Position numbers and translations under genes: made by a program. From Bremia lactucae (taxonomy: Eukaryota; Oomycota; Peronosporomycetes; Peronosporales; Peronosporaceae): a stretch of 38,451 nt of DNA. The notes beneath the pieces were generated by a model, which worked only from the letters and a program-made list of their open reading frames with translations, had not been told where the DNA came from and did no database searches. The stretch is taken from positions 4,963,320 through 5,001,770 of the forward strand of contig NC_090615.1 in the NCBI RefSeq assembly GCF_004359215.1, in the 5' to 3' direction. Numbering within the stretch: the stretch's first letter is position 1; each line of letters starts with the position of its first letter. Below are positions 14,311 to 25,539 of this stretch, piece by piece.

Positions 14311-16619
14311 ATGGAGAGCGTAGACGCGGCGCTACGCTACCTACAGCGGCAATTTGCGAGCGTAGCTAGTGATGAAGCGCAATGGAATGAAGAGCGCCAG
14401 AAACTACAGGCCCAGGTCCGCGATCTTGAAGATCAGCGGAGCGAGCAGGAGCAGGCCTATAAGGATGTCATGCTGCGTGTTAAGATGCTTGAGTTTGCGC
14501 TACGGCAGGAGCGTGGTCGCTATCTAGCATCTCCTGCTGCAGTTTCTAGTACTGGGGGGTCTTCTATAAAGCCGAATCATGAAGGAGCTGAAATCTCGCG
14601 TGGCGTGACGGTTACTCGCCCTACCGAGCGCTCGAAGTCAGCACGCACTGTTGAGCAGCCATCGCCCGCGCCTTCACCCGGAGGGAGCCCAAAGGCCTCC
14701 AGTAGGTCAGATACCAGAAACAATAGTGCGTCTAGCACCCCAAAAAATTCACAGGTAAAGGGTATGGAGATTTCGCGACCCCGGATGATGGTCAGAACAG
14801 CGTCTGGGCGGGACGTTGAGCGCGAAACGAACAAGGCATCTTCGCGAGAAATTGAGCGAGAGATGAATAGGTCGGCATCTGGATTAGGCCGCGAGGTGGG
14901 GCGCAAAATGAACAGATCAGCGTCCGGTCGGGAGGTGGAACGTATCGAACGTACGTCCTGCGAATCTCAAATTGAAGCTTTGCGTTGATGTGATTTATTT
15001 GACACTTTACTTGCTGATGTAATTTTGCCAGGTACTGTAGAGACGTTGAATGCGTCAAAACCCATTGTGATTCCAATTGCACCAAAGGGATCGTACCGAG
15101 CGCACAAATTAAAGTTAAGGCTGTCCGGACACATGGTAGACTATCAGTGTTGCATGCACTGTCTCTTTGTGATAGGATTCTCACGCCATGTTTTTCAGGA
15201 TGGTGTAAGAGCGGTTGCTTTTCATGCAACAGAAGCGCTTTTAGTGTCGGGCAGCGAAGACTGCACGGTGAAGGTGTGGAATTTGTCAAGCGTTGCCAAC
15301 GGTCCACCAACGCAGCGTGCTATTGAGGTAGACTCGATTGTAACAATGCGAACGCACACGGATAGTGTACTTGCTTTAGCTGTGTTTGGCTCAGAAAACT
15401 GCGAGTGTCCACCTGGCCGGGTCGGCACCTTTGCTTCGGCGGGACGTGACGGAACACTTCAACTCTACCAGCTGCCTAGCCCAGAGGTCGACAAACCTGA
15501 GCCTTACACGTATCAGGAATATGGGGACATGAAAATATATTCGCGAAAAGATGCTCACTCTGATGCAATTTGGGACCTGCATGCGCACCCATTCTCAAAT
15601 ACGTTGTTCTCAGCAGGAGCAGATGGCTTCGTGCGGACTTGGGGAGTTACTTCAGGTGCTACAGCTAGTCAATGCATTATGCAATGGAATACTCACTAAC
15701 ACAAGCACATATTTCCTAGAGCTTACGCTGAAGGGTAACCTTCGGTGTACCAGCAAGACCAACACATGTGGAACCGGTAGATAAGAGTCCCGTGCGTCAT
15801 TCAAATAAAGTAACGGGTATACTAATACGATGTCGAATAGGTCCAAGCCTTAGTGGTTTTTTGGTGCCGACGTCAGTTCACTCGCTGCTTGCGGATCCGA
15901 AGACATGCGTTGTCGGGTACACCAATGGGTCCATCGCTCAATTCGATTACGCTGCTGAGCGTGTCATTCAATTAGTTAGAGCCGTCGACGTCGACACGAT
16001 GGGCCGGCGAGGCCAAATAAACAAGGTGCGTATTCTTGATAATCTTTGCTTGTTAGTAATCCATCCAATACTTTATCATTGTTGGTAGCTGAGTGTGCAT
16101 CCAACCATGCCAGTCGCTATTGCTGCCCACCAAGACCGAAAAATACGGATGTACGACATGCGTACAGGTGCGTTGGGAGTTCAGTATTCATATGAACAAA
16201 TTAATAAAAAGTGTGCATTGAGGCACAGGCGACTGTGTGGGCTCCCTTTCTGCTCATCAGGATTCAGTAACATCGCTCTCTATTGATTCAGCAGGGTTGT
16301 ATCTTGCTTCCGGAGGTGCGATCCTTTGCTTTGCATTTGCTGCTACTGAACTGATAATTGCTCTAAATGCGCGGTCTAAATAGGACATGACGGCTCATTG
16401 CGTGTGTGGTCTGTCGGTGACAGACATTGTGTATTCGAGCAATCGGTGCGTGAGGGCAGCACTTCTCTTTTCCTTGCAATGTGTCTGAATTGACTAATTG
16501 TATCCTTACAGGCGCACCGGCCAAAGATGGGCGAAGCCGTGCACTCAGTGACTTATCATCCCTCGCGCAATTTTATCGCAACGGGCGGCGCGGACAGTAC
16601 AATAAAAATTTTCCAGTGA
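14311..16619 (+). CDS. STRN: Striatin-like WD40 scaffold (STRIPAK subunit)
   Basis: Striatins scaffold the STRIPAK PP2A phosphatase-kinase complex. Nine exons of about 592 aa: 14311-14950, 15032-15135, 15199-15655, 15720-15776, 15841-16025, 16089-16167, 16229-16315, 16384-16445 and 16512-16619. Introns are 61-81 nt and all phases agree. The N-terminus (about 1-72) matches the striatin coiled coil: YLQRQFA, AQWNEERQKLQAQ, KMLEFALRQER. A Ser/Arg-rich linker with internal repeats follows. Seven WD-type repeats run to the end, including SGSEDCTVKVWN, VHPTMPVAIAAHQDRKIRMYD (split here as VHPTMPV and AAHQDRKIR), SGGHDGSLRVW-like and ATGGADSTIKIF. Exon 4 and its two 64-nt introns were chosen because each has a good branch site (CTAAC, TACTAAT). 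An alternative in-frame join from 15655 to the AG at about 15750 is possible. Confidence 0.92.
14797..14950 (+). repeat. Degenerate tandem repeats inside striatin linker
   Basis: The linker encodes about four imperfect copies of a 12-15 residue unit of the form SASGREVERxxNR: ASGRDVERETNK, ASSREIEREMNRS, ASGLGREVGRKMNRS and ASGREVERIER. DNA copies have diverged but keep the GAxGTTGAGCG-like core. The units are strongly charged and likely disordered or helical. This insert lies between coiled coil and WD domain, where animal striatins have a calmodulin-binding region. I see no clear calmodulin motif. Confidence 0.8.
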
Positions 16620-16897
16620 GCACATCTTGTGGATTATTTTACCGCTCGACACAATTGCCGAGCGAGCCCTCCGGTGTGGCTGCAGCCATTCGTCTGCACG
16701 GCAGACTGGCGGAATAGAATTACATTTGTTGTTTGGTATAAAACTTGCCCGGATATATGGGCGCTTAATTTGCGTAACAACAACTTTATCTTTAAAGTAG
16801 CATTGAATGCGTGCAATCTAAAGAGAAATTTTTAACGGAAAGCAAAAGCCATGTATTTAATACTTTTCAGACGGCGGCAAACGAGCTGATTTAGCGC

Positions 16898-17556
16898 TTA
16901 AATCACGCCAATGCGGTTGGCCACGTCCAGAGCATCGTAGTCTGCCGTCAAGCGCACGTAAGCTTTCTTCTGACCGTCGGGTCTACACAGCAATCAAGAG
17001 ATGAGCAATCGTTGCAAGACATAAATATAATATCGGCCGGAGAGCGGCATCCTCACTAATGGACAGCCGCCCCAGAGGCTATGCCGCCGCATTTCCCTAT
17101 CAGGACTACGGCTAAGCAAGCAGCACTGAAGGGTTTCAATGGTCCCTCCGCCTTTAAAGTAAAAAAAGCTCGACGCGATGGGGTTTACCTGATAAGCGTA
17201 TTAACCTTGGCGACTTTAATGTCGTAAAGTTGCTTGACTGCGTCCTTGATTTGACGCTTGTTAGCAAGTAAATCCACAAGAAAAACAAGCGTGTTGGTGT
17301 CTTCAATCTTCTTCATAGCGGACTCAGTTGTAAGTGGAGACTTGATGATGCGGTACTTGTCGAGCTTGTTACGCGACGGCACGGCCTTGCGAGCGTAACG
17401 TGGAGCGCGGGCCAACCGCAAAGTCTTAGGCTTGTAGAAGTGCACCTTAGTGCGAATCTTAAGCACTTTTCCGTGCGAGCCCTTCATAACTTTTTTCGAC
17501 AGCTTGGCAGCCGACTTGCCAGCGGCCGTCTTCGGGTTGTTCGTAGCCTTCGCCAT
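16898..17556 (-). CDS. RPL23A: 60S ribosomal protein uL23 (L23a)
   Basis: Ribosomal protein at the large-subunit exit tunnel, which contacts 25S rRNA and docks SRP. Two exons: 17556-17189 and 16982-16898, with a 206-nt intron (16983-17188, GTAAAC to TGTAG). The Arg codon before PDGQKKAY is split across the join. The product of about 150 aa has the family signature: a basic N-terminal tail, then [61 protein letters not shown], and the terminal [14 protein letters not shown]. The ATG at 17556 starts the conserved protein. Just upstream, TTTTTCAACAG followed by CGGCAAACAAAATGG resembles an intron acceptor, so a 5'UTR intron is likely. The gene converges on striatin, with 278 bp between stops, where nothing else is seen. 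Confidence 0.97.
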
Positions 17557-18506
17557 TTTGTTTGCCGCTGTTGAAAAATGGACTTGGTAGCAGCTTAAGT
17601 GAGGAATGTGAGCCAACGATTCGTCTAGAAGTTTTGTCCACTAAGAGAAAAGATAATCTGCAATAATTTTGGTGTTTTAGACGCAAATAAACGCTCTAGT
17701 TCAAAATTAATAGAGATTCAATTTTGACGAAGTTCTCTTATTGGAACCCCGCACCCCTCATTACACTATGGGGAATTTCGGCTACAGGGCCTCCTCCCAC
17801 CCAACTATCACACACCTTCGGTGCGGGTTGGCAGGGCAGCCATCCATTGGATGGATGCTCGTCTTCTTTTTAGCCTATCTCCGGCGATGTGTCATCGTAC
17901 CGCCCTCCGCGGGTATCGATCCACGTACCTCCCGGTCCCAGTTCCATTCAAAATAAATAGATCACGACCTAAGTGGTTTGCAAGCGGCAATACTAACATT
18001 ACAGATGCTAACTGCACGTTGTTCTTTATTGTTCGCATCAATATTTAAAGCCTCAACGGCACGGCCTCGATTGAAATGATCTAAAGCGAAAAATCTCCAC
18101 CAATTAATTTTTTTTTGGATTATTGGATGAGCTGACGTCGATATGTTGAGTTTATCCTAGATCACTTGCATTAAGCAGCGTGCCGAAGCTGTTAAAGCCT
18201 GTTTTCTACAGGCGCAAATCTAGACCAAATCATCGTGTTTGACTACATGTCAAATAAAGGGACTGTTGTTTTTGCCTCTGGTATCCATACCTATCGTGAT
18301 TGATTGCAAAATAATAATTTAAAGCCTACAATGGATTTGCACCATAATTGCTGTTTAGCTACAGAAGGTAGATGATTTAAGTCCTTTTACGCTTAAAGTC
18401 ACACTAAAGCTGAGAACACCACTCGTTTTAAGACGAGCGCAAATGCTCTACGCACGGCAACCTTCAATTCAAAAGCCCAACAGTAATTTCTTAAACCATA
18501 AACAGG
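17557..18506. other. Intergenic region; no gene recognised
   Basis: About 950 bp between the start of RPL23A and the stop of the ABM-domain gene. The first part should hold the RPL23A promoter and a probable 5'UTR intron. The rest is AT-rich with scattered short open frames that lack any recognisable domain. A segment near 17,905-17,915 (GGTATCGATCC) resembles a Pol III B box, but no matching tRNA fold or A box was found. Confidence 0.6.
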
Positions 18507-18827
18507 TTAATCGACTTGTACAGGTTTGCTCGTATCCAGCTCGTGAAAGCGGCGCAAATCCATCGGCTCTTCCAGCAGCGGAATGACATAAGGGTCAAAT
18601 GTTTTCCAATACGGATTGTCCAGGTGATACTTTTGGCTGCTCTCCTGCTCGTAGCGCTCGACAATGCACCACTTGCGAGGATCCTGATGGTCTTGCATCA
18701 CGTGCCAACCGATGGTCTCCGTATCCTTAGAATATACTTGCGAAGCTTCACTTAATTTGTTGCGAAGCTTTTCCTCAACTTCTTTGCCCTCCTTAGCGTA
18801 CAAATGTACGACGATCGTGTACACCAT
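18507..18827 (-). CDS. Antibiotic biosynthesis monooxygenase (ABM)-domain protein
   Basis: Single-exon frame of 106 aa, beginning MVYTIVVHLYAKEGKE and ending DTSKPVQVD. The small ferredoxin-like fold is typical of dimeric alpha-beta-barrel ABM proteins: an N-terminal beta strand (YTIVVHLYAKEG), a helix (VEEKLRNKLSEAS), a strand (TIGWHVMQD), then WCIVERYEQESSQKYHLDNPYW, where the Tyr/His cluster is typical of the family. These proteins act as small oxygenases or stress-related enzymes; the substrate cannot be told from sequence. The frame extends upstream, but without a good ATG, and the CGACAG just before the chosen start could be a splice acceptor. It diverges from the phosphodiesterase gene across 196 bp. 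Confidence 0.85.
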   Translation of the reverse strand: MVYTIVVHLYAKEGKEVEEKLRNKLSEASQVYSKDTETIGWHVMQDHQDPRKWCIVERYEQESSQKYHLDNPYWKTFDPYVIPLLEEPMDLRRFHELDTSKPVQVD

Positions 18828-19023
18828 GTCTGCTGTCGTAGATTTTTTCCTGTATAAACTTAACTTATCCAATTTGACAGAAACGAACACATTCTTTACA
18901 AGAACTCTTGTGTCCTCTATTGAACAAATGCGGTGACGTCCAAAACGTGAATGTCTAACGATTTTTTATTTTTAACTTGTTAAGGGCTATCGACACGACG
19001 CTTCCTACCATACTTTCTTATCG
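18828..19023. promoter_or_regulatory. Divergent intergenic promoter region
   Basis: 196 bp between the divergent starts of the ABM-domain gene and the phosphodiesterase gene. It contains a T-rich run near 18,961. No firm promoter motif was identified. Confidence 0.45.
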
Positions 19024-20658
19024 ATGCTAAGGTTACTCAATTGCGCGTTGTTTGCGACGGTGTCAGCTGCAACGTCTGTGGGCCAAATCCTTCACTTTTC
19101 TGACGTGCACTTAAATATCACTGAACCATCGTCCAATTCGAACGCCTCACGCATTGCTATCAGTTATTTTCAAGACGCGCCCTTGTCACTGCTCAAGTCT
19201 GCACTATTTTATGCCAAAAGGCACGTTGTAGCCGACCCTGAGCTCTTCTTGTATACAGGAGATCACGTTGTCCACGGCCACTATAGTGATGAGGTTATTG
19301 CAAAGACCGTCGAGACTAATGTGCGAACGATTGAAGATTATTTTCCTGGAACAGCTTTTCCCGGGACTTTAAGTATTACGGCTATCATTGGTAACGCAGA
19401 CGAAAGTAAGAGTGAAGAGAGTACCGTGTTTCTTTTTATATGATAAAAATAGCTCAACATGTATTAATGGTGTCGATGGGCAGACCCGGACTATCACATG
19501 GAGGTGACGGACCCCGAAAGGGAGTTAAATCCTTCGATAAAGCTTATCTCAGACACCTGGAAAGACTCTTTCTCACCAGAAAGTATGGATTTGCTGAATC
19601 GACGTGGATATTTAAGCTATTCTATGGACAATCAATTGGAAGTAATCACGCTTAATACGGTGCCATACTCGGTAAGTCCTTCAAAAGATCGCTAGATAAG
19701 AAAAATCTGGTCTCATCTCTACTTGTAGCCAAGTCATACGCCAGACACATCAAACCAGTCTGATCCATTTGGGCAATTTGCATGGCTAGATACGACACTT
19801 GCTAGGTTAGAGAAAGCTGGCAAGTTTGCGTACATTACTGGTCATATTGCGCCGATTGTCGACTCATACGGAGGCGACCCTCAATGGCACTCAAACTACA
19901 TTGTGAAGTACAAGAAGATTGTTGGAAGGTATGGCCATGTGATAAAGGCACAATTCTTTGGACACGTACACAGTATTGAGTTTCGTGTGCCCGTGGCATC
20001 ACTTGATGAGCCAAATGAAAACGCCGCCACTTTAAATCTTCCGCCGGTGTTTATGACGGGCTCGATTTCACCACTCTTTGGTAACAATCCGTCATTTATG
20101 GTCTGGGTCTTCAACTCGGAGACATACGAGGTGCTCGATTACGCTGTGTATGGCACTGACATTAGAAAGAGTGAGCCACAACTCGACTGGAAACTTTTAT
20201 TTAAGGCAAGTGAAGCGTATGGCTTGATGTCGCTATCTTTGACCGAACTCTCGTCCTTTGTGTATCGGGCTGAGCAAAATGTGAGCTTACTTGAAAATTA
20301 CTATTGGAACATGAAGGCTCGTTCGCCAAATGCTCCACCCTGCCAGGATGCAGTGTGCCACGTCAGGACATTGTGCTCGCTAAAGTGGTGGGATAGTAAG
20401 CGTGAGTATCTTGCCTGCATGGAGGACACAGGCAAGAGGAAAAGTAGTGCTGCAATTTCTAACCGCCCAATCGCAAACGCTGAAACCATCGTAAGTTTTA
20501 GTTTGTTAGACAGCAGCACTACAACGGACGACGTGTTGGTGACGATTGGTGTAACAACAGTAGCGATTGTGGTGACAGTGCTGTGTGTTGCCGTAACCGT
20601 GTACCTACTCAATCGCGTTGGGATCCTCTTAATCCGCAGACAATATGCCTCGGTATAG
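19024..20658 (+). CDS. Acid sphingomyelinase-like phosphodiesterase (calcineurin-like)
   Basis: Metallophosphoesterase of the SMPDL3/acid sphingomyelinase group, which cleaves phosphodiester or nucleotide-phosphate substrates outside the cell or in lysosome-like compartments. Three exons: 19024-19405, 19484-19671 and 19729-20658, with introns of 78 and 57 nt; phases agree and give 499 aa. A signal peptide covers about 1-20. Metal-site motifs are present in order: D27-x-H29 in FSDVHLN, G79-D80, G123-N124, H229 in TGHIAP, and H269-x-H271 in FFGHVHSIEF. The motif usually written GNHD or GNHE reads GNAD here, so the His is replaced. A membrane helix at about 461-484, followed by a short basic tail (RRQYASV), suggests a type I membrane-anchored enzyme, unlike the soluble animal SMPDL3 forms. 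It converges on PTH2. Confidence 0.93.
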
Positions 20659-20711
20659 ATTGGTAAATACCAACAGAACAAGAAAATATTGCGAAAGCTC
20701 TTTTCAATTCT

Positions 20712-20717
20712 TTTATT
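20712..20717 (-). terminator. AATAAA polyadenylation signal of PTH2
   Basis: On the minus strand AATAAA starts 6 nt after the PTH2 stop codon. With only 65 bp between the convergent stops, the 3' ends of the two transcripts probably overlap or abut. Confidence 0.5.
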
Positions 20718-20723
20718 GCACGT

Positions 20724-21442
20724 TCACATAAGTTTCAGGTGTCCTGTAACCTCATCAATCGCTTTCAGCGGTGCGGGGCCAATACTCAATACTGTCTTGC
20801 TATCAGGCGCAATTTGTGTCCGGCCGGCATCAATCTAGAAGTATTCCAAGAAGACCAGCCTATCAAGTTATTAATTGTAACCTTGCGATCTCAAAAGCAT
20901 ACCAACATACCACCACATAATTTACAAGTCCATGCTCCGCCGCCTTCTCGGCCAAAGCCATCAGTTCTGCCTCCGAGTCAATCTTCAGACAAACTTTAGC
21001 CTGCCCTAATGTTTCCCAAGACCGAATTGCATCCGGCGCTCGCTTAAGTGCGCGTTTATACGCCCCCAACGTCGCATGACAGCACTGGGCCGCGATTTTC
21101 CCTGTGCATGTAGTAGCGATGTCAACGTTATGTCAAAATTAAATCACACACTGTCTTCAAAAAACACCGACCTTTGCCCATTTTCAAATCTGTGCGAACG
21201 CACATGACCATCTTGTGAGGCACCCAACTGACCGAGTCCTCACCCTCCCAATCGTCCGAGGAGTTGGAAGGAGATCGAGACAAATCGCCAGAGCGCGTAT
21301 TCTCGGTGTTGTTGCAATTTTTCTCGCTAATCTTGGGATTAGACTTAAATGTGTCGTCGCTATGCAGGTAAATTGAAACCAGGTAGTGCGTCGCAGCACC
21401 CAATACAAACGCTGTCGTACACTTCCACGCCATATCCTCCAT
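20724..21442 (-). CDS. PTRH2: Peptidyl-tRNA hydrolase 2 (PTH2/Bit1 family)
   Basis: PTH2 releases peptides from peptidyl-tRNA that has dropped off the ribosome. Three exons: 21442-21172, 21101-20911 and 20834-20724, with introns of 70 nt (21102-21171) and 76 nt (20835-20910); phases agree and give 190 aa. The N-terminus has a hydrophobic segment (about 9-25, [17 protein letters not shown]) and an acidic/Ser linker, as in the membrane-anchored mitochondrial PTH2 of animals. The catalytic domain then has all the hallmarks: [10 protein letters not shown] (split by intron 1), [44 protein letters not shown] and VTGHLKL. The first intron uses a GTCGGT donor. The symbol follows the human homologue. 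Confidence 0.95.
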
Positions 21443-22522
21443 GGTTTTCCAGAGATTGTTAAAATGTGTGAATTCACTTATTCTTTACCGGAAAAAATAT
21501 AAACTTTTAACGATACTTGCGAAGATGACGATAATTTGTACTTTCTTATCCCAAAAATTACCGAAATTAAAAATAATTCCGTTCCATAATACTGTGCTTT
21601 TCTGGTAGATAATCAAGGTGTGTGGCAAAACCGGTTCCCATAAAATGTGGAATATATGTAAAGGGAGCAAAGGAGGGGTGTCCGAATAGCAGCTTCCTAA
21701 ATTTATTCTTTTCAAAAGTGAGTTACTGGCCTCAAGTTCAGTTGGATACTTACCCCTTATGAACATAATACTATGCACCTCTCGGGCAGTATTGTAATGG
21801 AGCACACTTCGATTGGTAAACCGTTAATGTGGTATAGCTTACATTTTGGTTTAAAATGCCCCCTTTTCTATTTAAAATGAGTAATATTCTAAAAATCCCA
21901 TTTATTATGGATAACACGAGTGGTCGCCACCAGATAAGGAGAGAGTTTCATAATCGTGAGCAAAATTTCTAAAAAGTCCTGAGCCAAGATACAAGCGCCG
22001 GGGTTGGTGGCTTGTCGCGACTGATGTCTGAAGTCTGGTGCGCTTTAGGGTCTTGACTGAGCAATTTTATACATGCGTAATGACGAGCACCACTGGCGGC
22101 AGCAGCCGCCAACCAATCGTTGTATCCAGCGATCCCCTTCAGCTGCCGCATACAGCATTCCAAGAATGCAGATGCAATTCCGATCGGTCCCACAAGATAC
22201 AGCCGCATTGCGCTCCACATAGAGATGCACTTGGCGAAAGGAACTTATAATGAGCCAGATGCGCCGAAATTCGTCTTCCGGGGCCCTGTGATCATCCCCA
22301 AAAGAAGCTGACACAAAAGTGGTGGTAACGATGGAGACCGACGATGGGCACAATGCCTAAAGTGCTTTGTAATCAAGAATCGTCCGGCCCCCCCTAAAGT
22401 CCAACGCCGAATTAATAGGCTCTGTTGAGCATAGGACAAATCTAAGGTGAGTTTCTTTGAATCAAACCTGTCAAGCAGTACTCTGAGCCACTCATTTTCT
22501 AACCTCATTAATTGATCCATAA
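21443..22522. other. Unresolved region with possible LINE-like debris
   Basis: The edge of the gene-dense part. Frames here are short and have no firm match. One at 21,805-21,485 (minus) contains HYNTAREVHSIMFIRGKYP, which I do not recognise. Between about 22,350 and 21,990 (minus), two overlapping frames carry WLIISSFRQVHLYVERNAA and then SGARHYACIKLLSQDP. The first faintly recalls the RERNxxVF motif near the C-terminus of LINE reverse transcriptases. The frames are interrupted, so at best this is a remnant. Confidence 0.35.
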
Positions 22523-22757
22523 TGGTTGGTAATTACACTAAGTAAAAACAGTTGTGACAAATGATTACTCCAAGAAGGAATATAAAAGATGGAACGGGAT
22601 GTGATATTGGGAGAGCGAAGCCAGTTGTTACCGATTTCAGCTTTTCTATTGTCTCACGCCATGTTTAAAGAACCCTTTCTTCACTCTTAACCACTTGAAC
22701 GAGTCTCGTTAGTCTCAGAACACGTTATCTTCAATACTTAGCAGTGCAAAACCAACA
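22523..22757 (-). repeat. Putative 3' LTR of the copia remnant
   Basis: On the minus strand the purine-rich tract GTGAGTGGGAG is followed at once by TGTTGGTTTTGC, the usual PPT-then-TGTTGG layout at a copia 3' LTR. About 235 bp further on, TTACCAACCA gives a TG...CA element with an imperfect inverted terminus. A TATAAAA-like sequence lies inside, at about 22,581. I found no matching 5' LTR near 25.4 kb, so the far boundary is tentative. Confidence 0.45.
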
Positions 22758-25420
22758 CTCCCACTCACCGCTCAACTCACTGTGCTTGGGTCCGATGCCA
22801 CTCGCTTTAAGTAAGTACTTAAGATGCTAAGCCCCCAGTGTCTTTGTTAACATGTCTGCAGGTTGATTCTATGTGGCGATAGAGTCGATCTTTAGGAATC
22901 CTTGTTGGATGTTCTCACGGATGACGTGGTGCCTGACATAACATGCTGCGTCCTAGCGTGATATCCGGCGTTGCTAGCCAAGACCCTTGCTTCTTGATTG
23001 TCTTACCATATTTGTGTGCCTCTTACTTGCTCGTGGGCCATGTCTTTTAACATTTATCGCGCTCACGAAACTTCTTGTTTGCATAGGCCAAGAGCCATAC
23101 ACTTAGCCTGCTTGCTGGTACTCAGACCTGAATACTACTGGGGACGCTAGCAACCATGATCATAACCCCTTATACCGAGCGTCTATATCAATGTTACTGC
23201 TCCAATCAGCATCCGAGTATGCCTTGTCTGCAACTCTGCCACTGCCTCGGTAGACGATTCCGGTTTGGCGCGTAGTCTTCAGGTGGCGCAGCAACACGTA
23301 TTGCTGCGCTCTAATGCTGCTGTACAGGGCTCTCCAGAAAGCGTGATAGTTGACTGATTACGGACGCAACGTCTGGGCGGGTACAAGTCATAATGCTCAG
23401 AAGATATCCAATCAAGAATGGTAGGGCTTTAAGCGCATGACCAAACGTCCATAATTTGTAGTAGGCGACTGCAATGACGACAGCTGTAACCCTGATACGC
23501 ACGGATTGTGGGCACTCTTGACATGTTGTTGGCCAAACCTTTTAACTACGTCGTCGATATAGCGAGTCTACTTGATCATGAGCGTCCTAGCTGTTCTGTC
23601 GGGATAGATCTTCATGCCTAGAATAGATTTTACCTTGCCCAATTTCCTCATTCTAAATGCGTTTTTGAGCACTTACTGTCCACCGTAGATGAAGCCTCCC
23701 TTGGATTGCTTGATATAAACACCGCACCACAGCTCTCAAAACCATTCCTGACAAATACACAATCTATCGTTTTCTTCCAGGCGCTTGCTGCTTGTTTCAA
23801 TCCGCCTTGTTTAGATGACATTGTAACCCTGAAAATTGTCCACGCCAAGCGGAACCTCCATATTGACGTTGTCGGTCAACACACTGTTGACAAAAGCTGT
23901 TTTAACGACTACTTGCTCCATTTGAAAGTTTCGTTCCACAGATACCGCAAGGATGATCCGGATAGAGTTCATGTTGGCGACCGGGGAATAAGACTTAAAT
24001 AAGTCGACACCAAACATCTGCTTGAAACCTTTCGCGACTCGTCGTGCCTTGTAGCGCTCAACAGTGCCATTATCGTCACGCCTTTTGGCAAATATCCATC
24101 GACATCCAATCAGTCGGTCAACCATGCCCCGTGGCTCAAGCGTCCATGTCTTGTTTTGTTCATGCGACCAAAGCTCAGCGTAAATTGCTTCACGCCACTT
24201 TGCGACATCTTTGCTAGCGATTGCTTAAGCATATGTAGTTTGTAAGTCGGTATCCGTACCAATCCTCACCGCATACTAGATAACAGCTTCCGCAATGAGG
24301 TCATCCTTGTCGATCCTTGCACGCTTCGGAGTTGGAACCATCACTTTCTTCTTCGACTCTTCATTTTCTAATCCGTTCCGAAGCATCAACATCGGCTCAC
24401 ATCTTCTTCTTGTACGCTCCACTTCTGGCCGTATTATCAATCAATGTTCCTGTTGCTCTTAAGGATGGAGTCGAACTCGGCTAGCTCCAGTATATTTTCA
24501 ACAGGACATCCTGGGGGACCAGCAAAAGGTGTACATTGACGCTTAGTGAATGCTTTACATTATCCATTTCAACGTCTGTGATCATGTCTTTGAAAGCCTC
24601 CATAGGTTCATCCAAAATGGGTTGTCTAATCTCGTGATGCTAAATAGTTGCCTTGTCATTGTCCGTAGTTACCTGAACGACTGCTTCCGTCTTCATCACT
24701 TGAGTGTCGTATATTCCGTTCAATTCCACGCTTATGTTCACGAATTCCGTTCCGTTGTCACCTCATACGTACACACCACTGGTTCTCGTATATCATCTTG
24801 AAGTCATTGAATTTACCAGCCACTTCGTTTCTGCTTCTAATTAGAAAAGTTGAGATACCGTGAGCAGTCATCGACAAAAGTGAGATCATACTTGGCACCT
24901 TTCTTTGAGATTGTTCTCATTGGCCCGATGATATCCGTGTGCACACGCTCCAGCAAACGTCTTTGCATCGATCGTGAAGAGTATACCTTGACTGTCTGCG
25001 TGTCCTCCAAACACCCGGCACATAATGCTTCGGTGCATTTCTTGATCACAGGGATGCCTTCGTCCAATCATTAAGTCTTTTACAAAGCGTCGTTGTTCGG
25101 ATGTCCCATACGAGCATACCAGAACTATCACTGAGTGTTACAACTGGTATATTTCACGAGAAAAGCTGCTTCCTGCTCGCAGTCAAGCAAATAAGCTTTC
25201 CCATCATTATTCCCGAAGCAACCGCTTGAACCTTTTCCAGATGAGGCACGACGAAGCGAGAGCTTCACGCTCATTCAACGTTTCGCAAGTTTGCCAACTG
25301 GCAATAGTCTTCTGTCCAGCCCTGGAAAAAATTAAACTTCAACCACCTTCCGAGCAGTCTTCCCTCCGAATAGGAGCTGATTTCGTCAACTGTGAAGAAT
25401 GCTTATTGAGGTGAAGGATA
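22758..25420 (-). mobile_element. Decayed Ty1/copia retrotransposon pol
   Basis: Reading down the minus strand, copia pol domains appear in the right order but are broken by stops and frameshifts. The gag-pre-integrase/zinc region lies around 25,100-25,000. The integrase start is at about 24,990-24,840 (LLERVHTDIIGPM, FVDDCSRYL). A linker runs from 24,300 to 24,150 (AKWREAIYAELWSHEQNKTW). The reverse transcriptase lies at 24,125-23,811 (GCRWIFAKRRDDNGTVERYK, ARRVAKGFKQ, YSPVANMNSIRI) and continues at 23,502-23,311 (TRPDVASVISQLSRFL). The RNase H end is at about 22,950-22,820 (VRHHVIRENIQQGFLKI, ADMLTKTLG). It cannot be functional. The domain order (integrase before RT) is diagnostic of copia. 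Confidence 0.9.
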
Positions 25421-25539
25421 AGCTTTTGAAGAAACCGAAGAGGCTGCACAAGAAGGAGACTACAGAGAAAGCGTTTCGCGTGACTAGGAGTGCTGGAAAA
25501 TTAAAGGCGGATGGATCAACAATCGAAAGGTGGTGCGTC

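Noticed and set aside
14577..15310. Minus-strand frames opposite striatin
   Set aside because: They are shadows: the plus-strand exons have consistent phases and strong family similarity.
17900..17950. Possible tRNA-derived SINE (B-box-like GGTATCGATCC)
   Set aside because: No A box at the right distance, no cloverleaf and no second copy in the window.
19896..20681. Minus-strand frames opposite the phosphodiesterase
   Set aside because: They lack domains and lie opposite conserved metal-binding motifs.
22038..22311. Short overlapping frames as a host gene
   Set aside because: No domain, no plausible splice structure, and faint LINE similarity on the opposite strand.
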